Source of the DNA: Rubrivivax sp.
Lineage (GTDB): Bacteria > Pseudomonadota > Gammaproteobacteria > Burkholderiales > Burkholderiaceae_C
Length of the DNA stretch: 64,000 bases
Assembly: GCA_022842595.1 (NCBI GenBank)
Contig: JALHPF010000029.1
Location: forward strand, 1-64,000
Direction of reading: 5' to 3'
Within the stretch, counting starts at the first letter, position 1; every line of letters begins with the position of its first letter. Below the pieces are notes generated by a model. It searched no databases. It was not told the origin of the DNA and saw only the letters and a list, made by a program, of their open reading frames with translations. Both the position numbers and the translations under genes were made by a program. Of the stretch, positions 51,834 through 59,056 are shown one piece after another.

Positions 51834-53162
51834 TCATGACTGGCAGTCCTTGGGATCGCGCTTCGTCAGCTTCTTTTCGCCGGCGTACTTCTCGGCCGAG
51901 CTCCTGACCATTGGCTTGATGATCTGCTCGTCGGCCTGCAGCCAGTCGGAAGCCCAGGTGAACTTGGCGCCGTCCCAGGTGTGCACACGCGCCCAGGCTG
52001 AACCCATGTGGTCGAAGCAGCTGGTCGACACCGGGCGCATCACGCCCTTGAAGCCCAGCGCGTCGAGCTTGGCCTGCGTCAGGTTCAGGTTCTCGTAGCC
52101 CCAGCGGGCCTGGTCGCCCGTCATCACCTTGCTCTTGCCGAAGCGCTCCTGTGCCGCGCGCACGCCTTCCACGGCCAGCATCGCACCGACCACGCCGCGC
52201 ATGTACAACACCTGGCCGACTTCGTCCTTCGGCCCGGTGCCCTGGCCCTTGGCGTGCACCTTGTCGAGGATCTCCTTGACCACCGCCGCCTCGGGCTCGG
52301 CACCGTGCTGCATCATCACCGCGCTGTAGCCCTTGGCGGCGGCGCCGATGTCGCGCAGGTCGGGCTCGGCACCGCTCCACCAGGTGCCGAACATCTTCTC
52401 GCGCGGGTAGCCGGTGGCCACGGCTTCCTTGATGGCGGTGGCCGTCATCACGCCCCAGGTCTGCATCACCACGAAGTCGGGCCGCTGCTGGCGCACCTGC
52501 AGCCAGATGGCCTTCTGCTCGACGCCCGGCGCCGGCACCGGCAGCAGCTGGATTTCGAAGCCGTGCATCTTCTGGCGTTCCTGGATGATCGGCAGCAACT
52601 CCTTGCCGAACGGGCTGTCGTGGTACACCACGGCGATCTTCTTGCCCTTGAGCTTGTCCCACCCACCCTGCGTCTTGGCGATGTGCTGCAGCACCGTGTC
52701 GCCGGCCACCCAGTAGTGACCGATGAGCGGGAAGTTCCACTTGAAGACGCTGCCGTCCTGGCTGTCGCTGCGACCATAGCCCGAGGTGATCATCGGGATC
52801 TTGTCGGCCGGGATCTTCTCGGTCAGCGCGAAGGTGATGCCGGTGGACAGCGGCTGGAACACCGTGGCGCCGCCGTGTTTGCCCTTCAGGCGTTCGTAGC
52901 ATTCGACGCCGCGGTCGGTGGCGTAGGCGGTCTCGCATTCCTCGACCAGCGTCTTCACGCCGTTGATGCCGCCGCGGATGTTGACCAGCTTCATGTAGTC
53001 GGCATAGCCGTTGGCAAACGGCGTGGCGTTCGGTGCCACCGGACCGGTGCGGCCGGTCAGGCTCGGGAAGAACTGGACCTTGTCCTGCGCGAATGCAGCG
53101 GGTGCCAGGGTGCCGGCCGTGGCAGCCACGACGGCAGCCAGGGCGAGAGTCTTGAGTCGCAT
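51834..53162 (-). CDS. ABC transporter substrate-binding protein (branched-chain/aromatic acid type)
   Basis: This 442-aa periplasmic binding protein has a signal peptide (MRLKTLALAAVVAATAGTLAPAAFA). The HAAT-type fold is seen in VQFFPSLTGRTGPVAPNATPFANGYADYMKLVNIRGGINGVKTLVEECETAYATDRGVECYERLKGKHGG. Longer than amino-acid-binding LivJ (about 370 aa), it fits binding proteins for aromatic acids near CoA ligases. The ligand is unknown. It has a 32-base gap to the livM-type gene. Confidence 0.87.
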   Translation of the reverse strand: MRLKTLALAAVVAATAGTLAPAAFAQDKVQFFPSLTGRTGPVAPNATPFANGYADYMKLVNIRGGINGVKTLVEECETAYATDRGVECYERLKGKHGGATVFQPLSTGITFALTEKIPADKIPMITSGYGRSDSQDGSVFKWNFPLIGHYWVAGDTVLQHIAKTQGGWDKLKGKKIAVVYHDSPFGKELLPIIQERQKMHGFEIQLLPVPAPGVEQKAIWLQVRQQRPDFVVMQTWGVMTATAIKEAVATGYPREKMFGTWWSGAEPDLRDIGAAAKGYSAVMMQHGAEPEAAVVKEILDKVHAKGQGTGPKDEVGQVLYMRGVVGAMLAVEGVRAAQERFGKSKVMTGDQARWGYENLNLTQAKLDALGFKGVMRPVSTSCFDHMGSAWARVHTWDGAKFTWASDWLQADEQIIKPMVRSSAEKYAGEKKLTKRDPKDCQS

Positions 53163-53194
53163 GTTGTTTGTCTCCAGGGGTGTCGGGAATGGGT

Positions 53195-54271
53195 TCAATG
53201 CGGGAAGGGCCACAGCCGCATCTTTTCCTTGGCGGTCGACCAGAGTCGTGCCAGGCCGTGCGGTTCGACGATCAGGAAGAAGACGATCAGCGCGCCGAAG
53301 ATCATCAGTTCGGCATGGGCCACGCCCGCGGTGCTGATGGTGACGCCGACCAGGTTGCCCAGGGCGGGCAGGAACTGGTTCAGGAAGATCGGCAGAACGA
53401 CGATGAAGGCCGCGCCGAAGAAGCTGCCCATCACGCTGCCCAGGCCGCCGATGATGATCATGAACAGCAGCTGGAAGCTGCGGTCGATGCTGAAGGCGGC
53501 CGGCTCCCAGCTGCCCAGGTGCACGAAGCCCCAGAGCGCGCCTGCCACGCCCACGAAGAAGCTGCTGACGGCAAAGGCCGTGAGCTTGGCGTAGACCGGG
53601 CGGATGCCGATGACGGCGGCGGCCACGTCCATGTCGCGGATGGCCATCCATTCGCGGCCGATGTGGCTGCGCACCAGGTTCTTGGCCATCCAGGCGAAGA
53701 CGACGAGGATGCCCAGGCAGAACAGGTACTTCTCGTGCGGCGTGTCGATGGCGATGCCGAACAGGTTCAGGCTGCTCACCGACACCGAGCCCGAGGACGA
53801 GTTGTTGGTGAACCAGGAAATGCGCAGGAAGGCCCAGTCGACGAAGAACTGCGCGGCCAGCGTCGCCACGGCCAGGTACAGGCCCTTGATGCGCAGGCTG
53901 GGAATGCCGAAGAGCACGCCCACCACGGTGGCGCACAGGCCGCCCAGCAGGATGGCGGGCAGCAAGGGCATGCCGTCGATGCGCACCATGAAGTTGTAGG
54001 TGGCATAGGCACCCACCGCCATGAAGGCGCCCGTGCCCAGCGACACCTGGCCGCAGTAGCCCACCAGGATGTTCAGGCCCAGGGCTGCGAGCGCCAGGAT
54101 CAGGAACGGAATGAGGATGGCGCGGAAGGCGTATTCGTCGGCCATCAAAGGCACGCCGATGACGGCAAAGGCCAGCAGCAGCCAGATGCCGATGCGGTCT
54201 TGCCGGATGGCGAAGACCTGCTGGTCGGCGGCATAGCTGGTCTTGAACTGGCCGTTTTCTCTGTACAGCAA
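53195..54271 (-). CDS. Branched-chain amino acid-type ABC transporter permease (LivM-like)
   Basis: This protein of about 358 aa is a permease with many transmembrane helices: IGIWLLLAFAVIGVPLMA, FLILALAALGLNILVGYCGQVSLGTGAFMAVGAYATYNF, AILLGGLCATVVGVLFGIPSLRIKGLYLAVATLAAQF and the EAA-like GGLGSVMGSFFGA. The start is put at TTG 54271 (LLYRENGQFKTSY), with a GGGAGA Shine-Dalgarno sequence at fitting distance. The track's 54373 start would read through the repeat element. Confidence 0.9.
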   Translation of the reverse strand: MLYRENGQFKTSYAADQQVFAIRQDRIGIWLLLAFAVIGVPLMADEYAFRAILIPFLILALAALGLNILVGYCGQVSLGTGAFMAVGAYATYNFMVRIDGMPLLPAILLGGLCATVVGVLFGIPSLRIKGLYLAVATLAAQFFVDWAFLRISWFTNNSSSGSVSVSSLNLFGIAIDTPHEKYLFCLGILVVFAWMAKNLVRSHIGREWMAIRDMDVAAAVIGIRPVYAKLTAFAVSSFFVGVAGALWGFVHLGSWEPAAFSIDRSFQLLFMIIIGGLGSVMGSFFGAAFIVVLPIFLNQFLPALGNLVGVTISTAGVAHAELMIFGALIVFFLIVEPHGLARLWSTAKEKMRLWPFPH

Positions 54272-54315
54272 CTCAGTTCTCCCGGCGCGCCGCGCATGAT
54301 CCAAGCTTCCCGCCA

Positions 54316-54386
54316 CGGAACCGGCTCTGCCGGGCCGTAGGCGGACGGCCCCCTTGGGGGGTAGCGAGCGCAAGCGAGCTTGGGGG
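54316..54386. repeat. Intergenic palindromic repeat element, copy 2
   Basis: The CGGAACCGGCTCTGCCGGGCCG core is followed by CCCCC-TT-GGGGGG and an AGCGAGCGCAAGCGAGCTT segment, between livH- and livM-type genes. Same order of parts as copy 1, with the second hairpin arm diverged. Confidence 0.8.
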
Positions 54387-54388
54387 CT

Positions 54389-55318
54389 TCATACTCTGTC
54401 GATGATCTTTTCGCCGAACAAGCCCTGCGGCCGTACCAGCAGGACGAACAGCACCAGCACGTAGCCGAACCAGATCTCGATGCCTCCACCCAGCATCGGG
54501 CCGGCATAGACCTCGGACAGCTTCTCGCCGACGCCGATGATCAGTCCCCCGACGATGGCACCGGGCACACTCGTCAGCCCGCCGAGGATGACGACCGGCA
54601 GCGCCTTCAGCGCCACCAGCGACAGCGAGAACTGCACGCCGAGCTTGCTGCCCCAGATCATGCCGGCGACCAGCGCCACGAAGCCGGCGACGGACCACAC
54701 GATGACCCAGATGCGCGACAGCGGGATGCCGATGCTCTGCGCCGCCTGGTGGTCGTCGGCCACGGCACGCAGCGCGCGCCCGGTGCTCGTGTACTGGAAG
54801 AACAGGCTCAGCCCGATGACCAGGGCCGCGGCAATGCCGGCGGCGTAGAGGTCTTCCTTGCTGACGAGGATGCCGCCCTGGAAGGTGCTTTCGAACAGGA
54901 ACATCGGGTCCTTCGGCAGGCCGATGTCGATCTTGTAGATCTCGCTGCCGAACAGCGTCTGCCCGAAGCCGTCCAGGAAATAGGCGATGCCCAGCGTGGC
55001 CATCAGCAGGGTGATGCCTTCCTGGTTCACCAGCTTGCCCAGCACCCAGCGTTCGATGACCCAGGCCACCGCCACCATCAGCACCATCGCCGCGGCAAAG
55101 GCCAGGACATTGGCAAGCACCTTGTTGTCGAAGCCCAGCAGCGCCGGGAACCATTCCGAGAAGCGTGCCATGGCCAGGGCCGCGAACAGCACCATCGCGC
55201 CTTGCGCGAAGTTGAAGACGCCGCTGGCCTTGAAGATGAGCACGAAGCCGAGCGCGATCAGCGAATACAGCATGCCGGCCATCAGCCCGCCGATCAATGC
55301 TTCGATGAAGAATGCCAT
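54389..55318 (-). CDS. Branched-chain amino acid-type ABC transporter permease (LivH-like)
   Basis: This 309-aa permease opens with FFIEALIGGLMAGMLYSLIALGFVLIFKASGVFNFAQGAMVLFAALA, the family's most conserved stretch. Further helices and the loop KALPVVILGGLTSVPGAIVGGLIIGVGEKL contact the ATPases. With LivM it forms the transmembrane channel. The opposite-strand ORF of 622 aa (54380..56248) is a shadow. Confidence 0.93.
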   Translation of the reverse strand: MAFFIEALIGGLMAGMLYSLIALGFVLIFKASGVFNFAQGAMVLFAALAMARFSEWFPALLGFDNKVLANVLAFAAAMVLMVAVAWVIERWVLGKLVNQEGITLLMATLGIAYFLDGFGQTLFGSEIYKIDIGLPKDPMFLFESTFQGGILVSKEDLYAAGIAAALVIGLSLFFQYTSTGRALRAVADDHQAAQSIGIPLSRIWVIVWSVAGFVALVAGMIWGSKLGVQFSLSLVALKALPVVILGGLTSVPGAIVGGLIIGVGEKLSEVYAGPMLGGGIEIWFGYVLVLFVLLVRPQGLFGEKIIDRV

Positions 55319-55336
55319 GCTGGTTCCCTGGTGCCG

Positions 55337-56134
55337 TCAGTGAGACGTGCCGAGATAGGCACTGATGACTTCAGGATTCGCCCGCACTTCCGCGGGCGTG
55401 CCGTCACCGATCTTCTTGCCGTAGTCCAGCACCACGACGCGGTCGCTGATGTCCATGACCACGCCCATGTCGTGTTCGATCAGCACGATGGTGGTGCCGT
55501 ATTCGTCGTTCACGTCCAGGATGAAGCGGCTCATGTCCTGCTTCTCCTCGACGTTCATGCCGGCCATGGGTTCGTCGAGCAGCAGCAACTGCGGTTCCAT
55601 CGCCAGCGCGCGGCCCAGGTCCACGCGCTTCTGCAGGCCGTAGGGCAGGCGGCCCACGGGTGTCTTGCGGTAGGCCTGGATCTCGAGGAAATCAATGATC
55701 TTCTCGACGAATTCGCGATGTTCGCTTTCCTCGCGCTCGGCCGCACCCCAGCGGATGGCCTGCTGGAAGAGGTTGGTCTTCATGCGCAGGTTGCGCCCGG
55801 TCATGATGTTGTCGAGCACGCTCATGCCCTTGAACAGTGCCAGGTTCTGGAAGGTGCGTGCCACGCCCATCTCGGCCACCTGGCGGCTGTTCATGTGGCT
55901 GAAGGTCTGGCCGCGAAAGCTGATCTGCCCTTCCTGCGGCGTGTAGACACCGTTGATGCAGTTCAGCATGCTGCTCTTGCCCGCGCCGTTCGGGCCGATG
56001 ATGGCCCGCACCTCGTGTTCGCGCACGTCGAAGCTGATGTCGGTGAGCGCCTTCACGCCGCCGAAGCGCAGGCTGATGTGCTTCACCTCGAGCAGGATGC
56101 CGCCGATCTTGCGGCCGGGGTTTTCTGCGCTCAT
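55337..56134 (-). CDS. Branched-chain amino acid-type ABC transporter ATP-binding protein (LivG-like)
   Basis: This 265-aa ATPase has Walker A IIGPNGAGKSSMLNCINGVYTPQEG, signature LPYGLQKRVDLGRALAMEP, Walker B LLLLDEPMAGMN and switch His in IVLIEHDMGVVMD. The C-terminal YGKKIGDGTPAEVRANPEVISAYLG is typical LivG. It overlaps the upstream acyl-CoA ligase gene by 4 bases, tying transport and activation together. Confidence 0.94.
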   Translation of the reverse strand: MSAENPGRKIGGILLEVKHISLRFGGVKALTDISFDVREHEVRAIIGPNGAGKSSMLNCINGVYTPQEGQISFRGQTFSHMNSRQVAEMGVARTFQNLALFKGMSVLDNIMTGRNLRMKTNLFQQAIRWGAAEREESEHREFVEKIIDFLEIQAYRKTPVGRLPYGLQKRVDLGRALAMEPQLLLLDEPMAGMNVEEKQDMSRFILDVNDEYGTTIVLIEHDMGVVMDISDRVVVLDYGKKIGDGTPAEVRANPEVISAYLGTSH

Positions 56135-58077
56135 GCCGCCACCTTCACGCTCGGAAACAGCTTGGCATCGACGATCTTCAGCGTGGCGCTGACGCTGCCG
56201 CTGCGGCCGTCCTCGAACTTCACCGCGGTCTCGATGAACTGTTCCTGAAGGCCGCCGTAGAGCGCGTCGACCAGCACCTGGTACTTGTCGGCGATGCTGC
56301 CGCGGCGCACCTTGCGCGTGCGCGTCAGTTCGCCGTCGTCGGCGTCCAGTTCCTTGTGCAGGACCAGGAAGCGGCTGATCTGGCTGCCGGCCAGCATGGC
56401 GTCTGCTGCCAGGTCGGCATTGACCTTTTCGACGCAGTCACGCACCAGTTCCAGCACCTCGGGCTTGGCCGCCAGGTCGGTGTAACCGGCATAGGGCAGG
56501 TTGCGACGTTCGGCCCAGTTGCCCACGGCCTCGAAGTCGATGTTGATGAAGGCGCAGACCTTCTCGCGCTGGTTGCCGAAAGCCACGGCTTCCTTGATGA
56601 ACGGGAAGAACTTGAGCTTGTTCTCGACGTACTTGGGAGCGAACATCGCCCCGCTGTTGGGGCCGCCCTGCAGCTTGCCCACGTCCTTGGCGCGGTCGAT
56701 GATCTTCAGGTGCCCGCCCGCGTCCAGGAAGCCGGCGTCGCCGGTGTGGTACCAGCCGTCGGCGGTCAGCACCTCGGCCGTGGCCGTGGGGTTCCTGTAG
56801 TAGGCCTTCAGCAGGCCCGGGCTCTTCACCATGATCTCGCCGTTGTCGGCCACGCGGATCTCGACGCCGTCGATGGGCACGCCGACGGTGTCGGCCTTCA
56901 CTTCATGGTCGGGCTGAAGGCACACGAACACCGCGGTTTCGGTCGAGCCGTACAGCTGCTTCAGGTTGATGCCGATGCTGCGGTAGAAGGTGAACAGGTC
57001 GGGCCCGATGGCTTCCCCGGCGGTGTAGGCCACACGCACCCGGCTGAAGCCCAGGGTATTGCGCAAGGGGCCGTAGACGAGCGCGTTGCCCAGCGCGTAG
57101 GCGATGCGGTCGCTCAGGGACACGGCCTTGCCGTCCATGATGGCGGGGCCGACGCGGCGCGCCACTTCCATGAAGCGCTGGAACATCCAGCGCTTGATGC
57201 GGCCGGCGTCTTCCATGCGGATCATCACGCTGGTCAGCAGCCCCTCGAACACGCGCGGCGGCGCGAAGTAGTAGGTGGGCCCGATCTCCTTCAGGTCGAT
57301 CATCACCGTGGCGCTGCTCTCGGGGCAGTTCACCACGTAGCCGCAGGCCAGCCACTGCGCATAGCTGAAGATGTTCTGGCCGATCCAGGCCAGCGGCATG
57401 TAGGCCAGCACTTCCTCGGCGTTCGTCAGCTTGTCGAAGCGCTGGCCGGCCTGGGCGCGGTCGAGCAGGGTGTGGTGGGTGTGGACCACACCCTTGGGGT
57501 TGCCGGTGGTGCCGCTGGTGAAGAACATCGCGGCCACGTCGTCGGGCTTGCCGGCGGCCACGGCCTCGTCGAACAGCTTCGGCTGGGCTGCCAGATGCGC
57601 GTCGCCGGCCAGCAGCAGCGCGTCGACGCTGTCCAGCCCGGCTTCGCCGTAATGACGCAGCCCGCGCGGGTCGTCGAACCAGATGCGCTTCAGGCCCGGG
57701 CAGGCCTCGCGCAGTTCCAGCAGCTTGTCGACCTGCTCCTGGTCTTCGACGACGGCATAGGCGACGTCGGCGTTGTTGATGGGGAAGGTGTATTCGGTGG
57801 CCGCCGCGTCCTGGTACAGCGGTACCGGCACGGCGCCCAGGGCTTGCGCGGCCAGCATCGTGGCATACAGGCGCGGCCGGTTCTCGCCGACGATGACGAT
57901 GTGGTCGTCACGCTGGATCCCCGCCTGCGCCAGCCCGGCAGCCAGGCGCCGCACCATCGCCGCCAGTTCGGCCCAGGTGGTGGTCTGCCAGATGCCGTAC
58001 ACCTTCTCGCGCAAGGCAGCGGCCTGCGGCCTGGCTTGTGCGTGGTCGAGCATCAGACGGGGAAACGTCGTCGGCAC
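56131..58077 (-). CDS. Long-chain-type acyl-CoA synthetase (AMP-binding)
   Basis: This protein of about 648 aa is in the ANL superfamily. The P-loop is AAMFFTSGTTGNPKGVVHTHHTLLD, the A5 motif QLYGSTETAVFV, and the hinge region DGWYHTGDAGFLDAGGHLKIIDRAKD. The C-terminal LTRTRKVRRGSIADKY carries the expected catalytic region, in which a Lys or Arg takes the usual position. It resembles FACL-type ligases found next to HAAT transporters in aromatic degraders. The start is GTG 58077. It heads the operon, divergent from the Crp/Fnr gene. Confidence 0.9.
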   Translation of the reverse strand: MPTTFPRLMLDHAQARPQAAALREKVYGIWQTTTWAELAAMVRRLAAGLAQAGIQRDDHIVIVGENRPRLYATMLAAQALGAVPVPLYQDAAATEYTFPINNADVAYAVVEDQEQVDKLLELREACPGLKRIWFDDPRGLRHYGEAGLDSVDALLLAGDAHLAAQPKLFDEAVAAGKPDDVAAMFFTSGTTGNPKGVVHTHHTLLDRAQAGQRFDKLTNAEEVLAYMPLAWIGQNIFSYAQWLACGYVVNCPESSATVMIDLKEIGPTYYFAPPRVFEGLLTSVMIRMEDAGRIKRWMFQRFMEVARRVGPAIMDGKAVSLSDRIAYALGNALVYGPLRNTLGFSRVRVAYTAGEAIGPDLFTFYRSIGINLKQLYGSTETAVFVCLQPDHEVKADTVGVPIDGVEIRVADNGEIMVKSPGLLKAYYRNPTATAEVLTADGWYHTGDAGFLDAGGHLKIIDRAKDVGKLQGGPNSGAMFAPKYVENKLKFFPFIKEAVAFGNQREKVCAFINIDFEAVGNWAERRNLPYAGYTDLAAKPEVLELVRDCVEKVNADLAADAMLAGSQISRFLVLHKELDADDGELTRTRKVRRGSIADKYQVLVDALYGGLQEQFIETAVKFEDGRSGSVSATLKIVDAKLFPSVKVAA

Positions 58078-58145
58078 GGTCGGGGTCTCCTGCTGCGCGG
58101 TGTTGCGCTGCTGCCCACCATTCTGAGCAGGACTTTGACGTCTGG

Positions 58146-58163
58146 TTGTCGTTCTGACGACAA
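58146..58163. promoter_or_regulatory. 18-bp dyad, candidate Crp/Fnr-type operator
   Basis: TTGTCGT-TCTG-ACGACAA is a perfect palindrome with 7-base arms and 4-base centre, located between the divergent ligase and Crp/Fnr genes. The TGTCG-N6-CGACA core has the Crp site geometry. The likely ligand is the adjacent regulator. Confidence 0.7.
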
Positions 58164-58188
58164 TCCTCGGGTTCGTACTGTCAGGCCT

Positions 58189-58235
58189 TTCCCTCAAGGT
58201 TCGCCTCAAGATTCGCCTCAAAGTTCGCCGCAAAG
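58189..58235 (+). repeat. 12-bp tandem repeat before the Crp/Fnr start
   Basis: Three 12-base units TTCGCCTCAAGA, TTCGCCTCAAAG and TTCGCCGCAAAG follow an 11-base partial unit TTCCCTCAAGG. They end 5 bases upstream of ATG 58240 and contain the untranslated leader. Confidence 0.75.
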
Positions 58236-58239
58236 TCCG

Positions 58240-58983
58240 ATGCCCTCGACCACTTTCCCCACCGCCGCCCGCGCGCAGGCCGTGCGCACGTCGCGGGCGC
58301 GCGACGCTGACCGTGCCGACCTCGACCTGATCCCCTGGCTCACCCGCCTGGCCGAGCCCGAGCGCACGCGCGTGGTGGCCGACCTCCGCGTCGTCGACGT
58401 CGCCCCGGGCGAACTGGTCTGCCGTGTCGGCAAGCCCGTGACCTACTGGTTCGGCGTCATCGACGGCCTGCTGAAGATGAGCAACGACAGCGCCGGCGCG
58501 AGCGGCGGCATTCCCATCACTTTCACCGGCGTGCCCCCTGGCGGCTGGTTCGGCGAAGGCACGGTGCTCAAGGGCGAGAGCTACCGCTACAACATCCAGG
58601 CCCTGCGCAAGAGCGTGGTGGCCGGCATCCCGGCGGCCACCTTCCACTGGCTGCTGGACCGCAGCATCGGCTTCAACCGTTTCGTGATGAACCAGCTGAA
58701 CGAACGCCTGGGCCAGTTCATTGCCGCGCGCGAAATCGACCGGTTGACCCAGCCCGACGCCCGCGTCGCACGCAGCCTCGCAGCGCTGTTCCACCCCGTG
58801 CTGTACCCGGGGGTGGGCGAGGTGCTGCGCATCACCCAGCAGGAACTGGGGTATCTCGTCGGCCTGAGCCGACAGCGCGTGAACGAGGCGCTGACCGCCC
58901 TGCAGGCAGCGGGCGCCATCCGCGTGGAATACGGTGGCGTGCGTGTGCTCGACCTGGAGCGGCTGCGTGCGTGGCGGGTCTGA
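58240..58983 (+). CDS. Crp/Fnr family transcriptional regulator of the divergent ligase/transporter operon
   Basis: This 247-aa regulator has a cNMP-binding-like beta-roll (PGELVCRVGKPVTYWFGVIDGLLKMSN; GGWFGEGTVLKGESYRYNIQAL) and a C-terminal winged helix with recognition helix QQELGYLVGLSRQRVNEALTALQ. There is no N-terminal Cys cluster, so it is not an oxygen sensor of the Fnr type. Its position suggests control of the adjacent acid-uptake operon and of itself through the 58146-58163 dyad. The track joins it to a long shadow ORF (56356..58983); ATG 58240 is the right start. Confidence 0.9.
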   Translation: MPSTTFPTAARAQAVRTSRARDADRADLDLIPWLTRLAEPERTRVVADLRVVDVAPGELVCRVGKPVTYWFGVIDGLLKMSNDSAGASGGIPITFTGVPPGGWFGEGTVLKGESYRYNIQALRKSVVAGIPAATFHWLLDRSIGFNRFVMNQLNERLGQFIAAREIDRLTQPDARVARSLAALFHPVLYPGVGEVLRITQQELGYLVGLSRQRVNEALTALQAAGAIRVEYGGVRVLDLERLRAWRV

Positions 58984-59056
58984 GCCCTGACCCCGGCCGC
59001 GCCGGGGCCGCGCCGGGGCCGGCACCGGGGCTGCTAAGGTCGCCCCGGTGAGAGAC

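Noticed and set aside
54380-56248. 622-aa plus-strand ORF opposite livH and livG
   Set aside because: Antisense shadow; the minus strand has Walker motifs and permease helices.
56356-58239. Upstream part of the 875-aa ORF that ends with the Crp/Fnr protein
   Set aside because: The part before ATG 58240 is antisense to the acyl-CoA ligase and has no domain; it is a read-through frame, not a fusion.
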